Source of the DNA: Pyrodictiaceae archaeon
GTDB taxonomy: Archaea; Thermoproteota; Thermoprotei_A; Sulfolobales; Pyrodictiaceae
Length of the DNA stretch: 33,289 nucleotides
Reading direction: 5' to 3'
NCBI GenBank assembly: GCA_027046265.1
Contig: JALTZF010000131.1
Span: forward strand, 1 to 33,289
A program made the position numbers and the translations under genes. The notes under the pieces were generated by a model. That model ran no database searches and was not told the origin of the DNA. It saw only the letters and a list, made by a program, of their open reading frames with translations. Numbering within the stretch: position 1 is the first letter of the stretch; the number at the start of each line of letters is the position of its first letter. This document shows positions 1 to 6,985 of the stretch, piece after piece.

Positions 1-95
1 GGGCTCCCTCCTGAGGATCCTCGGGGCCCGTCCCTCCCGCGCGGGTGAACCTCTGTGGCTTAGCCCAGGGGCCCGAGCAGGCCTCCCGTCTCCTT
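1..95. ncRNA. GC-rich end, possible 3' part of a structured RNA
   Basis: The first ~95 bases are far richer in G and C than the flanking DNA and hold no plausible reading frame. In hyperthermophiles of moderate genomic GC such islands usually mark structured RNAs. Read on the plus strand, the GGCTTAG at 58-64 resembles the conserved region V of archaeal RNase P RNA, which would be followed by the P2/P1 3' strands, and the GC-rich run stops near 95. The preceding bases do not match the usual conserved block well, the 5' part lies outside the window, and SRP RNA or another RNA is equally possible. Strand and identity are unproven. Confidence 0.25.
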
Positions 96-174
96 GTCTT
101 GTGCTTGTTCTAGTGTTGTTTGTGGGGGTAGTCTTTTCATGTAGTTTTCTCTGGTTTTTCTTTGGGTGTAGTTT

Positions 175-1083
175 TTGGCTAGTACCAGGAGGGTTAGGGG
201 TAGTACTTTTGTTGTGAGTGGTAGTCCTAATACTGTGGTTGTTGTACGTGATAGTGTTGGCGTCGTTGTTGATCCTGGGATAGGCTCTAGACGTGCTTCT
301 GATATAGTTGCTGCGTTGAGAGGTCTTGGTGTTGGTGATTTGGCTTATGTATTTTTGACTCATGGACACACAGATCATATTGCTGCTGTTCCTGGCGTTG
401 TTGAGGCTTATAGTGGTGTACGTGTTGTTTCTTCGAGGTATTGCAGTGTTCTTGCTGAGGACACTGTTTCTAGGAGAGTTCTTGTTTATGGGGGGCTTGT
501 GAGTGAGAAGCTTGCATCTATGCCTATGGTGTCTGTGAACGTTGACGTGTTTGTTAGGCCTGGTGAGAGCTTCTTTGACGGCTTGAGGGTTGTAGGGCTT
601 AACGGCCATACTCCTGGTCATGTGGGCTTGGTAGTTGAAGATGACTGGGTTGTAGTAGCTGGTGATGCTATTCTGGGGGAGAAAGTTCTTGAAAGATTTG
701 GTGTCCCCTTCGCTGCTGATCTACGTGCATGGCTATCTTCTTTGGGGACACTTAAAGCGTATGCTGAGCAGGGTTATGCCATAGTGCCAGGCCATGGACC
801 TATAGTCCGTGAGAAGAGAGCAGTACAGCTTGTGGAGGCTAATCTCAAAGCTGGCATGAGAGTTTACGAGTTTGTCCTTTCAAAAATTAGAGATAAGAGT
901 ACTCTAACTCTAGACAAGTTGGCGTACCTTGCAACTGTAGAGCTGGGCTCAACTGAGCCTTCGCCTCGGCAGCTACTACTCAACAAGACAGCTTTGGCAT
1001 CAGTCTTAGCATGGCTTGAAGAAGATGGTCTTGTTGAGCCTATAGTTACGAGCGAAGGTGTTTCATGGAGAGCCAGGAAGTAG
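175..1083 (+). CDS. Metallo-beta-lactamase-fold hydrolase
   Basis: A 302-residue protein of the metallo-beta-lactamase superfamily, probably a cytoplasmic Zn-dependent hydrolase. The metal-binding signature THGHTDH is at residues 62-68, followed by H146 and H150 in the HTPGH segment, D165 in GDAI and H208 in PGHGP; together these give the complete two-metal site. The last ~70 residues (about 225-302) look like the small helical, winged-helix-like C-terminal domain seen in LACTB2-like members. The substrate cannot be told from sequence: LACTB2-like proteins include nucleases and thioesterase-like enzymes. The start is TTG. No ATG lies in frame nearby, and an AGGAGGG run lies just inside the ORF, so a GTG start at 214 is possible, but that would remove part of the first beta strand. 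There is no signal peptide. Confidence 0.85.
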   Translation: MASTRRVRGSTFVVSGSPNTVVVVRDSVGVVVDPGIGSRRASDIVAALRGLGVGDLAYVFLTHGHTDHIAAVPGVVEAYSGVRVVSSRYCSVLAEDTVSRRVLVYGGLVSEKLASMPMVSVNVDVFVRPGESFFDGLRVVGLNGHTPGHVGLVVEDDWVVVAGDAILGEKVLERFGVPFAADLRAWLSSLGTLKAYAEQGYAIVPGHGPIVREKRAVQLVEANLKAGMRVYEFVLSKIRDKSTLTLDKLAYLATVELGSTEPSPRQLLLNKTALASVLAWLEEDGLVEPIVTSEGVSWRARK

Positions 1084-1136
1084 GAGGGAAGGAGGCCTGG
1101 GCCTCTTAGTGGACGCCAGCCCGCCGGGTTTGCGTG

Positions 1137-1213
1137 TGGCGGGCCGGCCGGGATTTGAACCCGGGACCTACGGGTTAAAAGCCCGCCGCTCTACCAGGCT
1201 GAGCTACCGGCCC
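1137..1213 (-). tRNA. tRNA-Lys (anticodon UUU)
   Basis: On the minus strand this folds into a full cloverleaf. The acceptor stem GGGCCGG (1207-1213) pairs with CCGGCCC (1141-1147), the D arm is GCTC/GAGC, the anticodon loop is CTTTTAA with anticodon TTT, and the T arm is CCGGG-TTCAAAT-CCCGG. The discriminator base is G (1140) and the CCA end is encoded (1137-1139). There is no intron. It decodes AAA/AAG lysine codons. A TATA-like TTAAGT lies roughly 40 bases upstream on the minus strand. It stands alone between the MBL-fold gene and the pilin gene. Confidence 0.97.
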
Positions 1214-1403
1214 AGGCCCCATGACGGAGAGTATTCTAGGCTGGTGAGGGACTTAACAAGTTTACTCTCAACAAAGCTGCGGACCGCGATTCTTATTTGC
1301 TTGATTCATATTATGATCCGCATTGCTGTCAGCAACATATTTCAGTAGGTGTTAGACATAAGAATTTGTATTGAATGCATAGTCTTTGGAGAGATGGTTG
1401 GTT

Positions 1404-1895
1404 ATGGCATGTAAGCTACGTGGTATTGAGCCTGTTATAGCCACTATTATCATTTTGGCTGTCACTATTGCTGTTGCTGTGGCTGTCATAGGGTGGATAA
1501 CAGGATTATTCGGGGCAAGCGTGGGCGGGACAGAACAACTACAAATAATGCCAGATAGTGAAGTAGTGGTATCAACAGCAGGTGGTACTACTGTTGTTTT
1601 AAGGCTGCATGTAGTCAATAAAGCTGGAGATGTAACTATTTATAAGGTTGAGATAGTGGGTGCTGGCGAGGTTTCTGATCTTAGTGGTGCAACCGAAGCT
1701 GATGGTGATACTACGGCTGAGATCTCTATCTCTGGTACAGAGCTTAGTGTTGTAGCTGGTGCTGATACAGTTATAGAGATAACTTTGCCGAATACCGTAG
1801 CCCAGAATATTGTGCCTGGTACAACGTATACTGTTCGAGTCTACACAAAGAATGGCAACGTGTTTACTGCAACTATACAGGCCAAGCAAGCCTAA
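1404..1895 (+). CDS. Type IV pilin-like secreted protein
   Basis: About 163 residues. The N-terminus MACKLRG-IEPVIATIII is an archaeal class III signal peptide: basic residues, a glycine at the likely prepilin peptidase site, then a ~20-residue hydrophobic helix (residues 8-28). The mature part is rich in T, V, S and G with beta-strand character and no cysteine, as expected for a pilin or archaellin-like beta-sandwich head on the cell surface. The TTG at 1386 would add six residues, but the ATG at 1404 has a GGAGAG ribosome site 10 bases upstream and gives a short basic leader, so 1404 is preferred. No pilus ATPase, platform protein or peptidase lies nearby, so it is probably an isolated pilin gene served by an assembly system elsewhere. 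Its function (adhesion, DNA uptake or filament) cannot be decided. Confidence 0.8.
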   Translation: MACKLRGIEPVIATIIILAVTIAVAVAVIGWITGLFGASVGGTEQLQIMPDSEVVVSTAGGTTVVLRLHVVNKAGDVTIYKVEIVGAGEVSDLSGATEADGDTTAEISISGTELSVVAGADTVIEITLPNTVAQNIVPGTTYTVRVYTKNGNVFTATIQAKQA

Positions 1896-1923
1896 AGGCT
1901 TTAGGGCTAGGCCGTGTGTGGCA

Positions 1924-3003
1924 TTAAATGAGTTGCCTAAATGTTAACCTTTTATTTTTTATGTACCTCCCACGTATCGGTATTCTGTAGCCACACCTTG
2001 GGCAACGATAAGCTCCAGAAGCGTCTCTGTTTAATGCCCAGTACGTTACTCTGTATCCTGTCCTCTCTATGACTAGTTTTCCGCAACGCGGGCAAAACGT
2101 TGACTCTTGGGCAGGATCACCTATGTTGCCGACGTAGACGTATTCTAGTCCTTCTCTCACAGCTTTTTCTTTTGCTTTAAGTAGAGTCTCTAGTCTTGTT
2201 GGCGGTTTATGCCAGCGGTTTGCTGGGTAGTACCTATTTATGTGTAGGGGGACATCTGGTCCAAGGTGTTTTAAGTGCATATCTACTATCCAGTCTAGGC
2301 ACTCCTCGTTGAATCCTGTGACTACGAGGTAGACCATTTCTATGTGGCCACCATTGTCTAGTATTATTCTCGCATTACGGTAGATGTACTCATGGTTTAC
2401 GCCAGGAAGCACTTGGGGAGTTATCCTCTTCGCCTTTGGGCATCCTTTTATGTCTATGCTCCATCCATCAAAACCTGCTTGCACGAGCCGCTCTATTGCT
2501 TGTGGTGTGAAGTAGGCATTTGTGACGATTGTAAGGTAGAGACCTTGTTTTCTTGCCTGCTCGGCAACCTCTAAGAGGTAATCATAGAGTGTGGCTGGCT
2601 CATTAAAGCTTGCACATAGGCCTTCGTCTCTGGCTTCTAGAGCCCATTTAACAAGTTTCTCGGGAGGTATTACAGGGTAGTCTGTGTTTACACGTGTCCA
2701 GCTGAGCAGATGGTTTTGACACCATGGGCATAGGAAGTTGCAGCCCCATCCACTGAATGTGAGAGCTGTACTATTAGGCCAATAGTGGAAGAGAGGCTTT
2801 ATCTCAATAGGCCGGCTCTCAACAGCGCTAAGCCGACCCCAACCATGGTGAACTAATACACCGTCAACGTTGCCGTATGCTCCGCAGAAGCCCCTACGGC
2901 CTTGTGCTATTACGCAACGCCTCTCACATACTAGGCAGCGCACATTGCCTTCTCCGACTCGCTCTTGTAGGCGTGCCCTCTGAAGCTTCACTTGTGTAGT
3001 CAA
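1924..3003 (-). CDS. amrS: AmmeMemoRadiSam-type radical SAM enzyme
   Basis: A 359-residue radical SAM protein of the family that in many archaea and bacteria goes with Memo and AMMECR1 proteins (the AmmeMemoRadiSam system), whose reaction is not firmly known. The N-terminal cysteine cluster C23, C26, C30, C40 is followed by the family-typical IEIKPLFHY segment and the radical SAM motif C88-x3-C92-x2-C95 in GCNFLCPWCQN. A central TIM-barrel-like region follows, and the C-terminus (about 305-345) has two CxxC pairs that look like a zinc ribbon. The start is TTG with no strong ribosome site; a GTG four codons in is the alternative. It lies downstream of the ccm genes on the same strand with a 76-base gap, so co-transcription is possible. 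No Memo or AMMECR1 gene is in the window. Confidence 0.85.
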   Translation of the reverse strand: MTTQVKLQRARLQERVGEGNVRCLVCERRCVIAQGRRGFCGAYGNVDGVLVHHGWGRLSAVESRPIEIKPLFHYWPNSTALTFSGWGCNFLCPWCQNHLLSWTRVNTDYPVIPPEKLVKWALEARDEGLCASFNEPATLYDYLLEVAEQARKQGLYLTIVTNAYFTPQAIERLVQAGFDGWSIDIKGCPKAKRITPQVLPGVNHEYIYRNARIILDNGGHIEMVYLVVTGFNEECLDWIVDMHLKHLGPDVPLHINRYYPANRWHKPPTRLETLLKAKEKAVREGLEYVYVGNIGDPAQESTFCPRCGKLVIERTGYRVTYWALNRDASGAYRCPRCGYRIPIRGRYIKNKRLTFRQLI

Positions 3004-3079
3004 TGCTGACGTCTACCCGTGTAAAATAGAATGTGGCTAGATAGGATATCCTTAGCCTTTTAGCCTTCTTTGCGAGACC

Positions 3080-4123
3080 CTAGCCTCTCTCTGGGCTCTT
3101 AGGTTTCTGCCGTGATAGGTACACTATTATCGTTCCCAGTATGAGTGTGTAGGCTGCATAGTTGAATGCTACGCTCCAATGCCTAACTATCTCTACACCA
3201 TTAGTCTTGACGCATACTATGTGTCCTATAATGGATGGTTTTCCTGTCTCAAGTCTTGGAGGCGTTATAGGAGATTTAACTGGTGTACTAAACTCTATGA
3301 GGCCCTTATCAGCTAGTCTCAGCGCCGCTATCATACCATCTACGAGCCTGGCATCTACTACTCTGTCAGCACAGCCTTCAAGATATGGTTTGGCGAGGTA
3401 TGATCCAGCAAGTATGCCAAAGACTATGAGGAGGACGCCAAAGTACTTGAGCCACTTCGGCGCCTCCAATTCACCGCGATAAAGCTTGTAGCTTATATAG
3501 ACGAGCAATAGTGCTATGACTGAGGCAAGAAGTATTCGCGGGCCAAATATTGACATTACCTCGGGCCTGCCCATAAATCCTCCAAACTCCTTCGGCGTGG
3601 GGTGTAGGCTTCCGGCCAGCCTTGGGGCTATGAAGCTTATTGGGACCATAGAGTAGGCTGCTACTGCGTAGACAGAGCTTAGTGTTGCTGCACGATCGGG
3701 GTCTGGTATACTACTCCTCAATGCAAAGTATACTAGGTATGCTAGAAGCAGCAGTAATACACCTGTCTCGCGGGGATCCCAGGACCACGCGGCACCCCAT
3801 GACTCACTAGCCCACGCCATACCGCTGATGAGCGTGAATACAGCATATACTGTCGCCAGGACTATGAATGCAAATGTCAAGATATCGTATTTCTCGCGTC
3901 CACGCGCAAGATAGAGTATTGCTGATATAAGTGCTCCTGTGTAGAGAAGGTAGCTTCCCCAAGCCATCGGGATGTGGAGGTATATGTTGAGATATGCAGT
4001 CGGTGCTCCCAATGTGACTGATAATGGATATGGTGCTTTTAGTGCAGCATACATGGCAAGGGAAGCGTCTACAATTATTAGCACTATTAGAAGAACATAT
4101 ATCTTTGCTCCACTTTTTGCCAA
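3080..4123 (-). CDS. ccmC: CcmC/CcsA-family heme-handling protein for cytochrome c assembly
   Basis: A polytopic membrane protein of 347 residues. It has the tryptophan-rich WWD motif of heme-handling proteins (WGAAWSWDPRET, residues 109-120) on an extracytoplasmic loop, flanked by the expected heme-ligand histidines H50 (IYLHIPMAW) and H174 (GSLHPT). In the family, CcmC presents heme outside the membrane for loading onto CcmE. About six membrane helices fit residues 8-240. Unlike bacterial CcmC (~240 residues), it has an added ~70-residue polar domain (about 245-315) with two cysteines, C251 and C304, and one more membrane helix (about 318-337). The start is TTG with an AGGTG site 8 bases upstream. 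It follows ccmB on the same strand after 105 bases. No CcmA, CcmE or CcmF is visible in the window. Confidence 0.85.
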   Translation of the reverse strand: MAKSGAKIYVLLIVLIIVDASLAMYAALKAPYPLSVTLGAPTAYLNIYLHIPMAWGSYLLYTGALISAILYLARGREKYDILTFAFIVLATVYAVFTLISGMAWASESWGAAWSWDPRETGVLLLLLAYLVYFALRSSIPDPDRAATLSSVYAVAAYSMVPISFIAPRLAGSLHPTPKEFGGFMGRPEVMSIFGPRILLASVIALLLVYISYKLYRGELEAPKWLKYFGVLLIVFGILAGSYLAKPYLEGCADRVVDARLVDGMIAALRLADKGLIEFSTPVKSPITPPRLETGKPSIIGHIVCVKTNGVEIVRHWSVAFNYAAYTLILGTIIVYLSRQKPKSPERG

Positions 4124-4228
4124 GCCTCTTGCACCTGTGCTCTACTATTCTCTTTGCAGTCCGCTAAATGAGTAGCCCTATAGGGGTCTTTCAAGAGTAA
4201 CACACCCTGCTTCTAGGAGCTAGCCTGG

Positions 4229-4909
4229 TTATACTGTCTCTAGTATGAAGCGCGACAGCCAGAGTACTATTATGAGGAATCCTGCATCACCTAGTGCTAG
4301 TAGCAGCAGGTTTGATATGAGTGTTCTCCCGCTATATATCCCTACTAGGATTGGGCCCGCGAGCTGTATGTAGGGAAGACTTAGCACGAGTATCATTACT
4401 GGCATTAACACGCCACGAGCCTCACTAAAGACGAGTATTGCCGAAGTAAAGCTGGATAGTGAGGCCAGATAGAGTGAGGCGAGAAGAATGGCTGCAAGAG
4501 CATAAGGAGAGACTGCTTCCCACGCGCCGCCAAAGAGTGCTACTGTGAAACTATAGGCTACCGCGTTTACTACGAGCAGGACATATGAGTAGACCAGCTT
4601 GGCAACATACAGTGCCTCAGGGCCTATTGGGGCAAGCCTTAAGCCGTCAAGTGTACCCTTTTCTGCTTCGCGCACAAACCCAGCAAGACTACTATACACA
4701 GCTAAGAAGAGTAGTACTAGTGATACTGATACAGCCATAGCAGCAGGAGTTATTCCTGCAACTCCGCCCATAAGGTATGCGACAAGTACGCCAGCAGCAA
4801 CAGCAAAGATGAGAGTTGAGCCAGACTCTATGCGCCTACGCATATCCACTGTAAAGTCTTTAGCTACGAGAGCAACTATGCTCCTAAGAGTGCTAGCCTT
4901 ACTAGTCAT
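4229..4909 (-). CDS. ccmB: CcmB-like heme exporter membrane subunit
   Basis: A 226-residue protein with about six hydrophobic helices, beginning with a short cytoplasmic segment (residues 1-28). The cytoplasmic loop REAEKGTLDGLRLAPI (about residues 79-95) is the most recognisable CcmB feature; it contacts the CcmA ATPase in the family. With CcmA, CcmB forms an ABC transporter that acts together with CcmC in releasing holo-CcmE during cytochrome c maturation. Here the ATPase gene is absent from both sides, so it must be elsewhere if the system is complete. The start is ATG. The 290-base region upstream holds a candidate structured RNA (5005-5112) and possibly the promoter. Confidence 0.85.
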   Translation of the reverse strand: MTSKASTLRSIVALVAKDFTVDMRRRIESGSTLIFAVAAGVLVAYLMGGVAGITPAAMAVSVSLVLLFLAVYSSLAGFVREAEKGTLDGLRLAPIGPEALYVAKLVYSYVLLVVNAVAYSFTVALFGGAWEAVSPYALAAILLASLYLASLSSFTSAILVFSEARGVLMPVMILVLSLPYIQLAGPILVGIYSGRTLISNLLLLALGDAGFLIIVLWLSRFILETV

Positions 4910-5004
4910 TCTGGTTCAAGCACCCATGATGGCAGCTAGGGGTCTGGATCGAATTAAAAGAATTCCCGGCACACTCATCATTTGGGGTCCAAGGTAGCTT
5001 GAGA

Positions 5005-5112
5005 GGAGAGGGTTCGGTCAGCAGCCCCATTCCTCACAGTGGAACCCCCTACCCCTCCCCGGGGCAGAGAGGTAGGGGTCTCGGCTTTGCTACATGTCCA
5101 CATGCCCTCTCC
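5005..5112. ncRNA. Candidate structured RNA with closing stem and two hairpins
   Basis: This fills most of the 290-base space between ccmB and the gene at 5200. A perfect 8-base-pair closing stem joins GGAGAGGG (5005-5012) and CCCTCTCC (5105-5112). Inside, GGTTC (5011-5015) can pair with GAACC (5042-5046), and CCCCTACC (5046-5055 region) pairs with GGTAGGGG (5071-5078), giving a multi-branched fold. The region is much more GC-rich than its surroundings and has no convincing ORF. On the plus strand ACA follows the closing stem directly (5113-5115), as in H/ACA guide RNAs, but no kink-loop was identified. On the minus strand it would lie upstream of ccmB as a leader element. It does not match 5S rRNA or tRNA. 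The strand is undecided. Confidence 0.45.
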
Positions 5113-5199
5113 ACATAATATTGGCTATAGTTACTCACTCTATTTTATGTTAATATCAGGGGCACTAGTCCCTGGTTCATGAACTTGATATTAGTTATG

Positions 5200-5766
5200 C
5201 TATATTATGAAGTCTTCTCTCTGAGCAGTCCTAATGGCTTCTTGTGCTTCTCTCCGATAGCCGTCATCTCTTTCTGCAAGAACGCTATATATGTTAGCCA
5301 TAGACTCGTCTTCTGGCATTAGTATGCGCTCGTCATTTGTTTCTTCAAAGACCATCCATAAGATTTTCCCAGTAGGCTGGAGCCCCTCTCTTAGTATGTA
5401 CTCGGCGAGTCCTTTGGCTTGGACTTCTTCTGGGACAATTACATTCTCGTTTTTGAGACGGTACATGACAAGCCATGGGGCAAAAAGCATCATAAGCCTT
5501 TCTGTTAGCCCTAGTCTTGGGCCTTTAGCTCTACCTTCAACAACAAGCCTTGAGACTATATATAGATCTTTTATTTGTTCATTTATGCTTATACGTGGTC
5601 TAAGCCTATGAATACCTCTTGGAGGCTCTTCATAGAGTTTCTCAGCAGGATGGACCAGTAGTACTACACGGTAGCGCTTGACTAGACTGGGCCAAAAGTA
5701 TGCATCCAGTCCCACGCGTTTCTTGTCACCGAGAAGTGCCTCGTTAAAGGGTATTGCAACCTTCAA
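5200..5766 (-). CDS. Conserved-looking hypothetical protein
   Basis: A protein of 188 residues that I do not recognise. It begins with a beta-strand-like MKVAIPF segment, has a second hydrophobic strand (YRVVLLVH) near residues 32-40, then a mixed helical region, and ends in a charged helix with many E and R. There is no membrane segment, signal peptide or cysteine-based metal site. The longest frame starts at a GTG at 5787, but that GTG sits inside a GAGGGGTGA ribosome site whose proper distance (about 10 bases) points to the TTG at 5766, which is the start used here. It is divergent from the DMT transporter gene. A TATA-like GTGTATAC near 5838-5846 could serve it. Confidence 0.7.
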   Translation of the reverse strand: MKVAIPFNEALLGDKKRVGLDAYFWPSLVKRYRVVLLVHPAEKLYEEPPRGIHRLRPRISINEQIKDLYIVSRLVVEGRAKGPRLGLTERLMMLFAPWLVMYRLKNENVIVPEEVQAKGLAEYILREGLQPTGKILWMVFEETNDERILMPEDESMANIYSVLAERDDGYRREAQEAIRTAQREDFII

Positions 5767-5874
5767 CTCTGCCTTGTCACCCCTCACTATACCCTCTCCA
5801 AGTTCTTCCTGGCTTCTCCCGATAAGAGAATAGCTGGTGTATACACACTAATAAATGCAGAGATTATGGTTAAA

Positions 5875-5883
5875 CCTTTTAAC
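5875..5883 (+). promoter_or_regulatory. TATA box for the DMT transporter gene
   Basis: CCTTTTAAC resembles an archaeal TATA element. With the usual ~26-base distance, transcription would begin near 5907. This is downstream of the GTG at 5904, so that codon would not be in the mRNA and the TTG at 5940 becomes the likelier start. Confidence 0.45.
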
Positions 5884-5939
5884 AATTGTGATAACAGGAA
5901 CACGTGTATCATAGCGGTAGCTTCAATGGGGGTAGCAGC

Positions 5940-6800
5940 TTGTTCACCCGCTCAAAGCTTGTTGTACCGCCACCCTTAGCGCTGTTACTAGCTCTTTTGG
6001 GGATATCATCTGCTGCCCCCCTAGCTAGGCTTGCTAACGTAGATGGTGTTACAGCTGCTACGTGGAGATTGTCTATAGGCGCTATTGTAACGTTCTTACT
6101 ATTAGTTGCCAAGAGACAGAGGATGCCAGGATTCTCTGATTTAACTAAGGCTGCTACTAGCGGATTATTCTTAGCTGCTCACTTAGCATTGTGGCTTGAG
6201 AGTCTTAGACACATGAGTGTCGCATCTTCTACTGGTATAGTAGTTTCGTACCCAGTTATCACTGCACTCTACGAGGTTCTTCGCGGTGAAGTTAAAAAGC
6301 CCGGAAAAGTCTTGTTTGGCGTTGTCCTCGGGTTTCTTGGCGTTCTTGTCTTATCGACGCCCTGGGCTGGCGCAACACTTTATGGTGCACTCCTCAGTTT
6401 CTCAGCCGCCGTAATGGCCTCAGCATACTTCATCTTTGGCCGACGTCTACGCGTTAGTGGACTAACAACACTGCAGTACACGCTAGTAGCTTATGGTTCT
6501 GCTGCACTAGCACTGCTCCTGCTATCACTTATATTTGGCGTAGCTTTTTGGGAACCACCACGAAAGAGTATACCGTACCTCGTGATGCTTGGACTAATAC
6601 CAATGCTTCTGGGGCACAGTATGCTAAATTATGCACTTGCCTTTTACCCTGCATCTGTTGTTACTATTGTAGCACTCCTAGAACCATATGGTGCTTCGCT
6701 TCTAGCCTGGCTTGTGCTAGGTGAAGAGCCCAAGGTCTTAACTGTACTGGGCATGGTATTATCAGTTAGTGGTGCATGGACGACAATACGTAATACATAA
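5940..6800 (+). CDS. DMT-superfamily (EamA-type) transporter
   Basis: About 286 residues with roughly ten hydrophobic helices arranged as two similar halves, the pattern of the drug/metabolite transporter (EamA) family. Recognisable pieces are the first-half SSAAPLARLA helix and TWRLSIGA, the GVVLGFLGVLVLS segment at the end of the first repeat, and the second-half signature LEPYGASLLAWLVLGEEP. The substrate cannot be predicted; family members export amino acids, metabolites or nucleotide sugars. The frame is open from a GTG at 5904, but the predicted transcription start is at about 5907 and GGGGGT lies 6 bases before the TTG at 5940, so 5940 is used. It is a single gene, divergent from the hypothetical protein. 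Confidence 0.85.
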   Translation: MFTRSKLVVPPPLALLLALLGISSAAPLARLANVDGVTAATWRLSIGAIVTFLLLVAKRQRMPGFSDLTKAATSGLFLAAHLALWLESLRHMSVASSTGIVVSYPVITALYEVLRGEVKKPGKVLFGVVLGFLGVLVLSTPWAGATLYGALLSFSAAVMASAYFIFGRRLRVSGLTTLQYTLVAYGSAALALLLLSLIFGVAFWEPPRKSIPYLVMLGLIPMLLGHSMLNYALAFYPASVVTIVALLEPYGASLLAWLVLGEEPKVLTVLGMVLSVSGAWTTIRNT

Positions 6801-6985
6801 CGGTGATACACCAGTATGAACGATGCTATATCACGTAACACCATAATCTATCCATCAACACTTCCAGTTGTCGGTGTGACTCGGGTGACATTAAGGTCGA
6901 GGGCGTAGTAGGCTACCAAGCATACCATACCTTGTACGGGGTTACCGCAACTACCCGGTTACAAGGCATAGAGGGGTGTAGAGAC

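Noticed and set aside
1058-1348. Plus-strand 96-residue frame after the MBL-fold gene
   Set aside because: It runs through the complete tRNA-Lys gene on the other strand and has no ribosome site; its composition reflects the tRNA.
5005-5112. 5S rRNA as identity of the structured RNA candidate
   Set aside because: Length and a closing stem with two arms are similar, but the conserved loop sequences and arm lengths of archaeal 5S rRNA are not present.
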